From Arthrobacter sp. NIO-1057 (GTDB taxonomy: Bacteria > Actinomycetota > Actinomycetes > Actinomycetales > Micrococcaceae), in the NCBI RefSeq assembly GCF_900094805.1, contig NZ_FMAT01000003.1, positions 186,001-250,000 of the forward strand: a stretch of DNA of 64,000 nt, written 5' to 3'. Position 1 is the first letter of the stretch, and each line of letters opens with the position of its first letter. The translations under genes and the position numbers were made by a program. Below the pieces are notes generated by a model, which saw only the letters and a program-made list of their open reading frames with translations, did no database searches and was not told the origin of the DNA. Shown piece after piece: positions 43,422 through 57,449 of the stretch.

Positions 43422-44294
43422 CTAGCGCAGCACTACCGTGCGCGCTCCATCAAGGAAAACTCGATCTTCGCAATGCCACTGCACTGCATCAGACAATGCT
43501 TTGCACTCGGTATCGCGGCCGGCCGCGACCAGGTGTTCTGGTTCGAAGCTGTGGTCTACTTCCTGAACACGCTGGGTGATGATTGGACCCTCATCCAGTT
43601 CGCTATTCACGTAGTGCGCGGTAGCACCCACGGTCTTAACACCGCGTTCAAAAGCCTGGTGGTACGGCTTGGCGCCCTTGAAGGATGGGAGGAACGAATG
43701 GTGAATGTTGATGGCTCGTCCACTGAGCTGGCGGGTCAGTTCATCAGAGAGGATCTGCATGTAGCGAGCTAGCACCACTAGATCAACATCAAAGCGGTCC
43801 ACCAGTTCCATCAGCTTATCCTCGGCTTCCGGCTTGGTTGCCGCCGTTACTGGTACGTGGAAGAACGGAATGCCGTTCCATTCAACCTGCTGTCGGTGAT
43901 CTGGGTGGTTGGAGACCACCGCAGCGATTTCTACCGGCAGTTCGCCGATACGTGCGCGGAACAAGAGGTCGTGCAGGCAGTGGCCAAACTTGGAAACCAT
44001 GATCAGTACGCGCTTCTTTTGGCCGGCTGGGCGCAGTCCCCAACTTGCGCTGTGTTCCTCAGCTAACTTTTTGAGGCTGGATTTCAGATCAGCAATATCC
44101 AATGTCTTGCCGTCTTCAGCGGAAATCTCAAATTCGATGCGCAGGAAGAAGGTGTGGGAGCGCTGATCATCATGCTGTTTGAGCTCTCGGATGTCTCCAT
44201 GGTGCTTGAGCAGCAAACCGGTGACCGCATGTACGATGCCTGGGCGTTCGGCGCAGGTGAAGGTCAGGACGTATTTATTGTTCGGTTCGGTCAT
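43422..44294 (-). CDS. purU: Formyltetrahydrofolate deformylase
   Basis: A 290-residue enzyme that hydrolyses 10-formyl-THF to formate and THF. An N-terminal ACT domain (about 7-85; YVLTFTCAERPGIVHAVTGLL) precedes a formyltransferase-fold catalytic domain with IHHSFLPSFKGAKPYHQA (His and Asn/Asp active-site region) and VNSELDEGPIITQ. Length matches the family. In Arthrobacter purU accompanies dimethylglycine and sarcosine oxidation genes, where it keeps free folate available; the same setting is seen here. Confidence 0.93.
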   Translation of the reverse strand: MTEPNNKYVLTFTCAERPGIVHAVTGLLLKHHGDIRELKQHDDQRSHTFFLRIEFEISAEDGKTLDIADLKSSLKKLAEEHSASWGLRPAGQKKRVLIMVSKFGHCLHDLLFRARIGELPVEIAAVVSNHPDHRQQVEWNGIPFFHVPVTAATKPEAEDKLMELVDRFDVDLVVLARYMQILSDELTRQLSGRAINIHHSFLPSFKGAKPYHQAFERGVKTVGATAHYVNSELDEGPIITQRVQEVDHSFEPEHLVAAGRDTECKALSDAVQWHCEDRVFLDGARTVVLR

Positions 44295-44718
44295 CGTGCC
44301 GCTCCTTGCGTTCGCCGAGTTAGCGTTAGCTTCGCCATGACTCGTGGTGATAGTTAAGAACTAATGTGTTGAAGTGGTGTGGTTTTGCAGTGCGAACCAA
44401 TGCTGAGAGATTTCTTGCTTCACAGCCGCTTGCACCCGGTCCACCCCAGAGGATTTTCGACTTTACTCGGGTCGAAATTCCTAACCGAAGGACTGATATA
44501 TCAATAGCTGATCACAATACTATGTGTCCCTCAGCACAGCGTCAACAGAATTTCCCTCGCGATTTTTAACTTCTTTCCATCCCCGGACTTTCAGCGCAAA
44601 CTAACGCAACGAGAAGCCGAACACGAAAGAAAAAATCCATCAAAGCGCCGTGAAGCGATAATCTTTGACTATTGCAAAAGAGTTTTTGAACAGTGAAGAG
44701 AGCGGGCTTTCGGTGACG
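44295..44718. other. Divergent control region between purU and a GntR regulator
   Basis: About 420 bases, AT-richer than the genes, holding promoters for both directions. No hairpin or convincing small ORF seen. A GntR-type operator is expected here but no clear dyad was picked out by eye. Confidence 0.4.
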
Positions 44719-45375
44719 ATGGAATTCTCAAGCACCATTTCAGAGCAGGGATCAATGGCTGACCGCGCCTATGCGGCGCTGCGTGACCGTTTGATGCTCC
44801 TTGAGATCGCACCGACTCATCCCATTCATGAACCTCAGTTGGCTGAAGAGCTAGGCGTCGGACGCACTCCGATGCGCGAAGCTCTTAAGCGCCTGGAAAC
44901 TGATCACCTTGTAGTTTCCTATCCTCGCCGCGGAACTTTCGCTACAGCAGTGGATTTCCATGAACTCAACTATATTTCTGAGATGCGTCAGGTGCTTGAG
45001 CCCTTAGCTGCCCGCAATGCAGCAGCCAATAAAGATCCAGAAGTCAGGGCACAACTTACCAGCTGTCTAGAACGTATCGACGCCCTAGATCCTACGCTGG
45101 ATCAGCGCTCACTGCTCTTACTAGATATTCATACTCACCGGTTGATCTACAAGGCGGCCGCCAATAAGCACTTGGAAGAAACCCTAGTGCGCTTGGATAA
45201 CTTGGTGACCCGCATCTGGTGCCTGGTGATTGACCAGATGCCACCGATTGCCGAACATATCAAAGAGCACTCGGCCTTGTTGCGTGCGATCTTGGATGCC
45301 GATGGCGAGTTGGCAGCACAGCTGGTCACCGATCACGTCACGCACTTTGAACAGGCACTGCGTAGCGCCCCATAG
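44719..45375 (+). CDS. GntR-family regulator (FadR/FCD type)
   Basis: A 218-residue regulator. N-terminal winged helix (about 12-75; AYAALRDRLMLLEIAPTHPI, LAEELGVGRTPMREALKRLE) and helical FCD effector domain (about 85-210; EMRQVLEPLAARNAA, LLLDIHTHRLIYKAA, EHIKEHSALLRAIL) whose His/Asp residues usually bind a metal and a carboxylate ligand. Start ATG 44719 is taken; GTG 44713 or TTG 44665 are possible. It is divergent from purU and convergent with the BCCT gene, so it may sense a betaine-pathway acid. Confidence 0.87.
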   Translation: MEFSSTISEQGSMADRAYAALRDRLMLLEIAPTHPIHEPQLAEELGVGRTPMREALKRLETDHLVVSYPRRGTFATAVDFHELNYISEMRQVLEPLAARNAAANKDPEVRAQLTSCLERIDALDPTLDQRSLLLLDIHTHRLIYKAAANKHLEETLVRLDNLVTRIWCLVIDQMPPIAEHIKEHSALLRAILDADGELAAQLVTDHVTHFEQALRSAP

Positions 45376-45409
45376 CCCAACGGCCACAGGGCGCTACGCA
45401 TAGTTTTCA

Positions 45410-47287
45410 TTACTTTGCGGCATCTTCCGGTTCAAGATCTGTATCTAGATCTGTGTGCTGCTCCAGATCCGGCTTGCCTTCGGCAACCGGCGATGACTCA
45501 ACGGATGGCAAGATCACGGGATCATCTCCATTGACCTGAACAATCGGTTGTTCAGAAGTCATCAAGGAGAAATGTTCGCCGGCATGGCGGTCAATTCCCT
45601 CATCGACCGCCTGCTCCAAAACCTCTTGAGCCACCTTTCCACGCAGAACCAGCGGGTCACGGCTCAGGTCTTTCCAAATGGCTACGCAAAGTAGCAACAT
45701 CACCAGTACAAAGGGCAGAGCCGAGACAATAGTGATGTTCTTCAGCCCGTTGAGCGCTTCGGCCGGGTGATCACCGCCGGCCAGCAACATCACCGCGGCC
45801 ACGGCACCTACCGATACGCCCCAGAAAATCACGGACTTTTTGGTCGGCTCTTCGGCACCTCGTTCACTCAAAGCACCCATCACAATGGAGGCAGAATCAG
45901 CTCCGGTAACAAAGAAGATGGCGATCAACACAACGGTCAGTATCATCAATCCGGTGGAGATCCAGCCGGGGAGCTTCAACGCCTCCAGGAGGCTAAAGAG
46001 TACAGAGTCAAAGTTGATATCTGGCGCACCATCCACCATTCTTGTCAGCGCTTGGCCCATATCGCCTGCGCGTTCGGCGCGCTCCTGGATGCCGATGGCA
46101 CCGCCGCCGAAGATGGCGAACCACAGCAGGGTGACCGTTGATGGAACGAGCAGGACACCTGTAACGAACTGACGGATGGTGCGGCCACGCGAAATGCGTG
46201 CAATAAACAGACCCACAAATGGGGTCCATGAAACCCACCAAGCCCAGTAGAAGATGGTCCACGAGGACAACCAGCTGGCAGTATCACTGTCTCCGGAAGA
46301 TGCAGTGCGTGATGCCATCTGCGGCAGGTCAGCGATGAAGGATCCCACTGCGTTTGGAATGACGTTCAGGATGAACAGCGTCGGTCCACCAATGAAAACC
46401 ACCAAGGCCAATGCCACCGCCAACACCATGTTGATATTGGACAGCCACTGAATTCCTCGCTCAATACCGGAGACCGCCGAGGCGACAAACATTGCGGAGA
46501 GAATGGCAATGATCAATACCAGCACACCGGATCCTACCGATGACATGATGCCGGCGGACTGAACGCCACCGCCAATTTGCAGCGCCCCCAACCCCAGTGA
46601 ACAAGCCGAGCCGAAAAGCGTTGCCAGGATGGCCAAGATGTTGATGGTTTTTCCGCCCCAACCGTTCACCGCGCGGTGTCCAAAAATGGAAGAGAACATG
46701 GAGGAGAAAAGCTGTGGCCGTCCCAGACGGAAACTTCCGTAGGCCATTCCGAGGCCAACGATGGCGTACATCGCCCAAGGAAACAGTGTCCAGTGAAAGA
46801 GTGTGGTGCCCATGGCGGTTCCTACGGCAGCCGCGGTTTGTCCACCAACAGTTTCCGGTGGTGGAACCATGTAGAAGTACAGTGGTTCGCCAACCCCATA
46901 GAACACCAGGCCGATGCCCATGCCGGTCGCAAACATCATGGAGATCCAAGAGACCGTGCTGAATTGTGGTTTTTCACCGTCTTTGCCCAGCGGAATACGG
47001 CCGAAACTTCGGGCGGCCACCACAAGAACAAAAATAGTGAATACTGTGGCTGCAATAACAAAAACCCAGCCGGTGTTGGTGATGACCCAGTCAAGTGCGG
47101 TGGAGGCGGCACTTCCCAAACCTTCCGGTGAGGCAAAGCCCCACAAGATAAAAGCGAGGGTCAATATTCCAGCGATACCAAACACCCAATAGTCGGTGCC
47201 ACTGGAGAGGTATCTTCGTGGTTTGCGTTTTCGTGCTGAATGCAGTTCGCTAACGAGGTCTTTAACAGATTGCTCGGTGCTCTTCAT
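45410..47287 (-). CDS. BCCT-family transporter (glycine betaine/choline type)
   Basis: A 625-residue transporter with twelve helices. Landmarks: GMGIGLVFYGVGEPLYFY, the family segment FYWAWWVSWTPFVGLFIARI (helix 8 with the Trp cluster) and RTIRQFVTGVLLVPS. A hydrophilic C-terminal tail of ~85 residues is rich in Asp/Glu, as in osmo-regulated BetP-like carriers. The start at 47287 has AAGGAC upstream. It lies next to formaldehyde dehydrogenase and gbcAB genes, so uptake of betaine as a nutrient is likely. Confidence 0.9.
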   Translation of the reverse strand: MKSTEQSVKDLVSELHSARKRKPRRYLSSGTDYWVFGIAGILTLAFILWGFASPEGLGSAASTALDWVITNTGWVFVIAATVFTIFVLVVAARSFGRIPLGKDGEKPQFSTVSWISMMFATGMGIGLVFYGVGEPLYFYMVPPPETVGGQTAAAVGTAMGTTLFHWTLFPWAMYAIVGLGMAYGSFRLGRPQLFSSMFSSIFGHRAVNGWGGKTINILAILATLFGSACSLGLGALQIGGGVQSAGIMSSVGSGVLVLIIAILSAMFVASAVSGIERGIQWLSNINMVLAVALALVVFIGGPTLFILNVIPNAVGSFIADLPQMASRTASSGDSDTASWLSSWTIFYWAWWVSWTPFVGLFIARISRGRTIRQFVTGVLLVPSTVTLLWFAIFGGGAIGIQERAERAGDMGQALTRMVDGAPDINFDSVLFSLLEALKLPGWISTGLMILTVVLIAIFFVTGADSASIVMGALSERGAEEPTKKSVIFWGVSVGAVAAVMLLAGGDHPAEALNGLKNITIVSALPFVLVMLLLCVAIWKDLSRDPLVLRGKVAQEVLEQAVDEGIDRHAGEHFSLMTSEQPIVQVNGDDPVILPSVESSPVAEGKPDLEQHTDLDTDLEPEDAAK

Positions 47288-47461
47288 TGTTTGTCCTTCA
47301 AAGAGGGAAGGCACAACGCCGGTTGGGTGTGGTCCTCGACGAATGGCCTACGGGGAAATCACGAAGAGAATCGTGATGTAGGGAATCGGGAAGGAGCTGT
47401 GCCCCTCACCCGGGCTTGTCCTGGCAGGCAACCGGCTCCATTGACGGGCATACCGCTATAA

Positions 47462-47497
47462 CTGCGGGGCTTCGGCATCAGTACCATGGCCCCGCAG
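47462..47497 (-). terminator. Hairpin after the formaldehyde dehydrogenase gene
   Basis: A 9-bp GC-rich stem (CTGCGGGGC at 47462-47470, complement 47489-47497) with an 18-base loop, 27 bases beyond the dehydrogenase stop. No T-run. Confidence 0.45.
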
Positions 47498-47523
47498 CTA
47501 CGGCCGGCGTAATTGGCGCGTAC

Positions 47524-48738
47524 TCAGGCGCCGATCAGACCGTGTGGGTCTAGTACAAACTTCTGGGCTGCACCCTCATCAAACGCGGCGTAACCCCGCG
47601 GTGCATCTTTCAATGAGATGGCGGTGGCGTTCACGTTCTTGGCAATCGAAACCTTGTCAGAAAGGATGGCCTGCATGAGACCGCGATGGTACTTCATGAC
47701 CGGACACTGACCGGTGACAAAGGTGTGCGACTTAGCGAAACCAAGACCGAAGCGCATGGACAATGATCCAACCTTAGCTGCTTCGTCACTAGCTCCTGGG
47801 TCCCCGGTGACGTAGAGTCCTGGGATGCCCAAGCTACCGCCGGCGCGGGTGATTTCCATCAGTGAATTCAGCACGGTGGCCGGCTGCTCCTTGCCGGCGT
47901 CATGTCCATGACCACGCGCTTCGAAGCCCACGGCGTCAATGCCGCAGTCCACTTCTGGAATCCCGAGGATCTGCTCAATCTGCTCGGCTGGATCCCCCTT
48001 GGACACGTCAACGGTTTCACAGCCGAAGCTACGTGCCTGAGCCAGTCGATCCGCATTCAAATCCCCCACGATGACCGTGGCAGCACCCAGCAACTGGGCC
48101 GAAGTTGCTGCCGCCAAACCTACGGGACCTGCACCTGCCACGTAGACGGTGGAACCTACGGTGACACCGGCGCCGATGGCACCGTGGTAGCCGGTAGGGA
48201 AGATATCCGAGAGCATGGTCAGGTCAAGAATTTTTTCCATGGCCTGCTCGCGGTCCGGGAACTTCAGGGCATTCCAGTCCGCGTACGGGACCAGCACGTA
48301 CTCTGCCTGGCCGCCGACCCAGCCACCCATGTCCACGTAACCATAAGCTGACCCCGGGCGATCAGGGTTCACGTTCAGGCAGATTCCGGTCTGCCCGGTC
48401 TTACAGTTGCGGCAGCGTCCACAGGAGATGTTGAAAGGTACCGAAACGACGTCACCAACCTTCAGAAATTCGACGTCTCGACCAACTTCGACGACCTCGC
48501 CGGTGATTTCGTGGCCGAGTACCAGGCCTTCCGGTGCGGTGGTGCGACCACGGACCATGTGCTGGTCGGAACCACAAATGTTGGTGGCAATGGTCTTGAG
48601 AATGACACCGTGCTCGACCTTGCGCCCAATGTTGGCCGGGTGAACTCCCGGTCCGTCTTTTAGTTCAAATTCCGGGTAGGGGGTGTCGATCAATTCGACT
48701 TTACCCGCTCCTGCATAACTGACTGCCAAGTTTCCCAT
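47524..48738 (-). CDS. fdhA: Glutathione-independent formaldehyde dehydrogenase
   Basis: A 404-residue zinc-dependent medium-chain dehydrogenase. Catalytic zinc region ICGSDQHMVRGR and GHEITGEVVEVG; structural zinc cysteines CGRCRNCKTGQTGIC; cofactor motif AGAGPVGLAAATSAQLLGA; signature GIDAVGFEARGHG as in Pseudomonas FdhA. It oxidises formaldehyde to formate with NAD+. It would remove the formaldehyde released by betaine monooxygenase encoded 1.2 kb away. Confidence 0.93.
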   Translation of the reverse strand: MGNLAVSYAGAGKVELIDTPYPEFELKDGPGVHPANIGRKVEHGVILKTIATNICGSDQHMVRGRTTAPEGLVLGHEITGEVVEVGRDVEFLKVGDVVSVPFNISCGRCRNCKTGQTGICLNVNPDRPGSAYGYVDMGGWVGGQAEYVLVPYADWNALKFPDREQAMEKILDLTMLSDIFPTGYHGAIGAGVTVGSTVYVAGAGPVGLAAATSAQLLGAATVIVGDLNADRLAQARSFGCETVDVSKGDPAEQIEQILGIPEVDCGIDAVGFEARGHGHDAGKEQPATVLNSLMEITRAGGSLGIPGLYVTGDPGASDEAAKVGSLSMRFGLGFAKSHTFVTGQCPVMKYHRGLMQAILSDKVSIAKNVNATAISLKDAPRGYAAFDEGAAQKFVLDPHGLIGA

Positions 48739-48867
48739 GCCAGACCTTTCGCATGAAATATTAGTTGGATACTAATCGGATGTAGGAAAGTCTGCTCATG
48801 AGTGTGACGTATGTCAATACCCCAAGTTGAAAATTGCTTGGACGCTCGGCAGTGAGCAAACTGAGGC

Positions 48868-49803
48868 TTAGTCAAGCTCCTCAGCAGCACGCTGCGCGAT
48901 AATTCCCTTGGCGGTCTCCTGCAAAATTTCCAAAGATTCCTCGATCATCGGCGAGCCCAAAGAGCCCTTACGTACCACCGCCACGATGCGCCGTGAGGGC
49001 CGAGCTACCCCGGTGATGCGACGACGCACCACGTTATCCACATTGCCCAAGGTGGCCAGCCGCGGCAGCAGCCCGACCCCGAGCCCGGCGCCGATGAAGG
49101 CGATCATGGTTTCCCACTCCACCGCCTCGTGGGCGATATGCGGGGTCACTCCCAGCGAGGTGAAGGCGGCGACAAACAGCGCGCGGTACACCGACTGCTC
49201 GGATTCGGTGATCCACGGGTCCTCGGCCAGCTGCTCCAGGGACACCGACTTGTTCATCGCCAGGCGATGGTCGGCCGGCAGCACCACATCCAGCGGATCA
49301 TCAAGCAGCACCGTCTGCTCGAAGCGGGCCTGCACCAAGGACCCAGTTTGCGACTGGCTCGCCACGATCACCGCGAGGTCAATGCGCTCGGAAAGCAACA
49401 GATCCAGGCAGCGTTGCGGCTGAGCTTCCACCAGTCGAACTTCCATGTCCGGCCGGGTGGCGCGCAACTTCGCGGCCAGCGGAGCGAGCAGTTCAGCAGC
49501 CGCGGTAGAGAATCCCCCAAGGCCGAAGCTGGCCTGCAGCTGACCCGAAGCAGTCCGCGAGGAAGCCATCAACAGTTCCCACTGCGTCACAATCGCGTCC
49601 AGGCCCGCCACAAAATGTCGGCCGGTGGCGCTCAGGCGTACCCCACGACCTTCCTTGACCAGAAGCTCCATGCCCAGCCCACGCTGCAGTTCACGCAGCT
49701 GGGCTGAAACGGCGGAGGGTGAATACCCGGTCAATTCCGCGGTACGCGCGACATTGCCGGTGGAAGAGAAAACCCTGAGGGTGCTCAAGCGAGGATCAAT
49801 CAT
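48868..49803 (-). CDS. LysR-family regulator beside gbcA
   Basis: A 311-residue LysR regulator. HTH at about residues 4-60 (LRVFSSTGNVARTAELTGYS, SAVSAQLRELQRGLG) and an effector domain to the end (VRLVEAQPQRCLDLLLSERI, ETMIAFIGAGLGVGLLPRLA). The start at 49803 fits LysR N-termini (MIDPRLSTLRVF). A 10-bp inverted repeat covers this start. Divergent from gbcA and a natural candidate for controlling betaine use. Confidence 0.87.
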   Translation of the reverse strand: MIDPRLSTLRVFSSTGNVARTAELTGYSPSAVSAQLRELQRGLGMELLVKEGRGVRLSATGRHFVAGLDAIVTQWELLMASSRTASGQLQASFGLGGFSTAAAELLAPLAAKLRATRPDMEVRLVEAQPQRCLDLLLSERIDLAVIVASQSQTGSLVQARFEQTVLLDDPLDVVLPADHRLAMNKSVSLEQLAEDPWITESEQSVYRALFVAAFTSLGVTPHIAHEAVEWETMIAFIGAGLGVGLLPRLATLGNVDNVVRRRITGVARPSRRIVAVVRKGSLGSPMIEESLEILQETAKGIIAQRAAEELD

Positions 49804-49822
49804 GCACTCATTGTGCATGATT
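49798..49822. promoter_or_regulatory. Inverted repeat over the LysR start, possible auto-operator
   Basis: Perfect 10-bp arms AATCATGCAC (49798-49807) and GTGCATGATT (49813-49822) with a 5-base spacer include the ATG of the LysR gene. This could be a repressor site or an mRNA hairpin hiding the start. Confidence 0.45.
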
Positions 49823-49960
49823 TCATTCAAAATCTTGCGCTTTTCATGGACACTATTTCTTCCTAGTCTCGTTGCATGCGGATGATCCATTTAGTGATCT
49901 GGCCCACCGCGCAACCACAACACTAGGGCGCACGGCGCCCTGCTTTTCTAGGAGTAACAG

Positions 49961-51261
49961 ATGACTGCTTCGGTAAGCACGGCGCGCAGCACGCGCGGCA
50001 AACTCGCTTCAACCTTAGAGACTGATCAGCTCAACGAGATTACCGAACTCTTCACCAATCGGCGCAAGGGCTACTCACTGGACGCCCCGTTCTACACCGA
50101 CCCAGCCATCTTCAAGCTCGAGATGGAAGCCATCTTCGGCACCCACTGGCTCTTCGCCGCCAGCGTCGCAGAAATTCCTGAACCCGGAGACTACGTCACC
50201 CTCGACTACGGACCGCACTCATTGATCGTGCTGCGCACCGATGACGGCGGAGTCAACGTCCTGCACAATGTCTGCCGCCACCGTGGCGCCCGCGTCTTGA
50301 CCGAAGCATCGGGCAGCACCGGCAATCTGGTGTGCGGGTATCACTCCTGGACCTACTCCCCCGAAGGCGATCTGATCCACGCCTCGGCCCCAGGCGAAAT
50401 CGACTTCGACAAAAACTGCTTCGCCCTCAAGCGTGCCCACGGCCGTATCCACGCCGGACTGATCTTCGTGTCCATCGCCCAAGATCCACCCACGGACTTT
50501 GACGCCGTGTCACAGATCTTCGAACCCTACATGGCACCCCATGATCTGGGCAGCGCCAAGGTCGCCTACCAGCAGGACATCATCGAAGAAGGCAACTGGA
50601 AACTGGTGATGGAAAACAACCGCGAGTGCTACCACTGCGATGGCCACCCAGAACTCGCCTGCTCGCTGTTCCCCACCTGGGGGTTGACCGACGGCATCGT
50701 CCCACCGCATCTGGAAGAAGTCTGGCAGCGCAATAAGGATGCGCAAGCTGCGCTGGAAGAACGCTGCCGCCGCTACGGACTGCCCTACGAGGTGGTGGAA
50801 GAACTCGACACCCGCGTGGCCGGTATCCGCATCTCCCGCGAATCCCTGGATGGGGACGGTGAATCCTTCTCCCCCGACGGGCACCGCCTGTCCAAGAAAC
50901 TGCTCGGCGATCTACGCGACTTCCGCCTGGGCCGGTGCTCCATGCACCTGCAGCCCAACTCCTGGTTCCACTTCCAGTCCGACCACGTGATCACCTTCGG
51001 CGCCTACCCCATCAACGAACACCAGACCCTGGTGCGCACCACCTGGCTGGTGGCCGATGACGCGGTGGAAGGCCAGGACTACGATCTGGAAAAGCTGACC
51101 TACACCTGGAAGCAGACCAACCTGCAGGACAAGGCCTTTGTCGAACTGTGCCAAACCGGCGCCGGCAGCCCTGCCTACCAGCCAGGTCCCTACATGAAGA
51201 GCGAATACCAGGTCGAGGCCTTCATCAACTGGTACACCCAGCGCGTGCTGGAGCACCTGGC

Positions 51262-51265
<4 letters not shown>
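49961..51265 (+). CDS. gbcA: Glycine betaine monooxygenase, Rieske oxygenase subunit
   Basis: A 434-residue Rieske non-heme iron oxygenase that demethylates glycine betaine to dimethylglycine, releasing formaldehyde. The [2Fe-2S] ligands are C105, H107, C125 and H128 (NVCRHRGA, LVCGYHSWTY). The mononuclear iron region is NNRECYHCDGHPEL. Length is as expected. AGGAGTAACAG precedes ATG 49961. It overlaps gbcB by four bases (ATGA). Choline or carnitine oxygenases are related, but the gbcB-DMGO neighbours favour betaine. Confidence 0.9.
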
Positions 51266-55207
<3,942 letters not shown>

Positions 55208-55252
55208 AGATGAGCGATAGGTTTTAGCGACAAATATTAGCGACACCTATTA

Positions 55253-55289
55253 AAGGTCGGGTACCGCTTTTTGGACGGTACCCGACCTT
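55253..55289 (+). terminator. Terminator of the gbcA-gbcB-dmg operon
   Basis: A perfect 13-bp stem (AAGGTCGGGTACC at 55253-55265, complement at 55277-55289) with an 11-base loop, 45 bases after the dmg stop. The complement side also ends in A-rich sequence, so it may serve both strands. Confidence 0.85.
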
Positions 55290-55350
55290 CTCCTATATAC
55301 AGGTATAAAAATTCCGAGTTCGAAGCCGCTGGCAGCTTCATGAATGGCCG

Positions 55351-57270
55351 TTAGAGATTCCGCACAGCATCCGCCAGCAGTTGTCCATAGGCTGCGCCAC
55401 CGTGGGGTCCGGGATGGATGTCATCGCGGGCCATGTCATCAACAGTGGGAGCAGTGTGTGCCCAATCAATAAGGTGAGTCTTAGAATCCGACTCGGCAGC
55501 AGCGCGCAGGCTGTCATTAACATGGCTAATCCACTGCCGCGGCGCAAAGGTAGTGATCAGCAACAGCTCGCGCTTGGCTCCGATCACTGACCGGATCTGC
55601 TCTAGTGTTCCAGCTGGTATGTCGCCATTGGTACCCAGACCCACCACAACCACCTTGCGCAGTTCACCCGCGCTTTTCAGCTCGCTTAACCGTGCCGGAG
55701 CATCCCAAATCTGCGCCCCGACCGAGGCATGAATCGAAATACCTGGCAGCTTTTTGAGCATCTGGGGCGATGAGGCCAACATGACCGAATCCCCCAACGC
55801 CGTCACGTCTTGACCGGTAAATTTTTTTCGCGCAGTTTCGTTTTTCGACGGCTTCTTTGTCGAGTTGTCGCGCTGTGCATCATCTGTTGTCAGCGGCTGA
55901 TGTTCTTCAACCACCGGAGCCTTCGATTCTTCCTCCAAAGCATTCTGGGCCAGGGTCAGTTGTTGTTCCAACTGGCTCTGAGCAGGTGAAGCCATCAGTA
56001 CGGAAGTAGCGCACAGCGGTACGAGCACCAAGGCTAAGAGCATGGCCACCGCGCCGAAGCTACTGGTGGCACCGTTCCATACCTGCAGGATTCTGCCGGC
56101 AATGTTCTTGGCCCACCCGCTCAGGGTGAGTATGAAACCATATTGCAAGATGGGCTGCTCAACAAACTGCCACGACAGTTGGGCCGCCAGAAAAATCAAC
56201 GGGATGACACACAGGACCGCTGCCGTCTGCGCTTGAGGTGGAAAGATCGTCTGAGCCAAGACCAGTAGTGGCCAATGCCAAAGATATAACCCATAGCTGC
56301 GCTGACCTAACCACCGCAGGTATTTATGGCTGAGTAAGGTATATCCCCAAGTTCCAGAATTTCTCAGGGTCATCATCAACACCGTGGCCGCGACGCAGAA
56401 CAGGGCCATTCCGCCTTGGTAGGCGGCAACTGAGGTGTCGGGAAGCACAGCAAAGGCCACCAACAGGCAACCTAAAATGAGGATCTGCAATAACTGAATC
56501 AGCATTCGGGACCGCTGCGATCCACCGCGACGAACCACCTGTCCGTTCGCGCACGCCACCGCACCGGACGAGCCCAAAAGCAGTCCAAAACCGTGAGTCC
56601 ACGTCCCGAAGTACAGCACACTAGAGTCTGTCGAAGCATCGAATCCCCAAGCCATACTCGCCGCCGAGGCAGCAGCCACCACAAGGATTCCGCACATCAG
56701 TGCGCCCCTCTTGCGCAAGACTCCGGCTAAGAGAACCAACACTAACGGCCACAACACATAAAACTGTTCCTCGACCGCCAGGGACCAAAAATGTTGGAAA
56801 TAGAGTGGTTCCACGGAGGAAAAATAGCTGTTGCCGTGGGCAATCTGCATCCAGTTGCTGGTGTAGGTCAACGCACCGGCCCATTGCCATCGAAGCCCTG
56901 CCGGAAGTTGTCCCACAGCCAGCAGGGCCAACGCGGTACACAGAACGAGCACCAGAATCATGGCGGGAACTAGTCGTCGGGCCCGGCGTAGCCAGAAGCC
57001 GCGCAGGTCCGGGAATCGCCTGCCCTCCATGGACCTGAGCAATCCACCGGTGATCAAGAAACCGCTCAGGGTGAAAAACAGGTCCACCCCGAGAAACCCG
57101 CCGGGTAAAAAGCTCGGCCAGAAGTGATACGTCATGACAGCCAACACGGCGATGCCGCGCAGGCCGTCAAGGCCAAGATTGCGACTAGTTGGTTGAGGAT
57201 TATCTGTCGCAAACTGCGGCTGGGCTGCGGAAAGGGTCACTGGCTGAATCACATAACTGATACTTCCCAT
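55351..57270 (-). CDS. OatA/OafA-like membrane O-acyltransferase with SGNH domain
   Basis: A 639-residue two-domain enzyme. The N-terminal acyltransferase_3 domain (about 30-400, ten or more helices) contains GLDGLRGIAVLAVMTYHFWP and GVDLFFTLSGFLITG; a charged linker follows at ~430-490. The C-terminal extracellular SGNH domain has TALGDSVMLAS (Ser), VVGLGTNGD (Gly/Asn) and DDIHPGPHG (Asp-His). Such enzymes acetylate peptidoglycan or surface glycans. It stands alone, divergent from a lipoprotein/two-component operon that may sense the envelope. Confidence 0.88.
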   Translation of the reverse strand: MGSISYVIQPVTLSAAQPQFATDNPQPTSRNLGLDGLRGIAVLAVMTYHFWPSFLPGGFLGVDLFFTLSGFLITGGLLRSMEGRRFPDLRGFWLRRARRLVPAMILVLVLCTALALLAVGQLPAGLRWQWAGALTYTSNWMQIAHGNSYFSSVEPLYFQHFWSLAVEEQFYVLWPLVLVLLAGVLRKRGALMCGILVVAAASAASMAWGFDASTDSSVLYFGTWTHGFGLLLGSSGAVACANGQVVRRGGSQRSRMLIQLLQILILGCLLVAFAVLPDTSVAAYQGGMALFCVAATVLMMTLRNSGTWGYTLLSHKYLRWLGQRSYGLYLWHWPLLVLAQTIFPPQAQTAAVLCVIPLIFLAAQLSWQFVEQPILQYGFILTLSGWAKNIAGRILQVWNGATSSFGAVAMLLALVLVPLCATSVLMASPAQSQLEQQLTLAQNALEEESKAPVVEEHQPLTTDDAQRDNSTKKPSKNETARKKFTGQDVTALGDSVMLASSPQMLKKLPGISIHASVGAQIWDAPARLSELKSAGELRKVVVVGLGTNGDIPAGTLEQIRSVIGAKRELLLITTFAPRQWISHVNDSLRAAAESDSKTHLIDWAHTAPTVDDMARDDIHPGPHGGAAYGQLLADAVRNL

Positions 57271-57449
57271 TCGCCACGACGAACGGCTCTCAGTCAGCTA
57301 TCGCCCCTGCATCAATTTTGTTACGCAATCGACGGATTCAGCTCCGGCAGTTTCGCGCATTTTCACCGGTGATCCCGGGCATAATTGGCAGTGTCGCACT
57401 ATGGTTTGTGTCGGCAGTAAATCGACAGTAAAAGTGAGAAAGGATCCTT

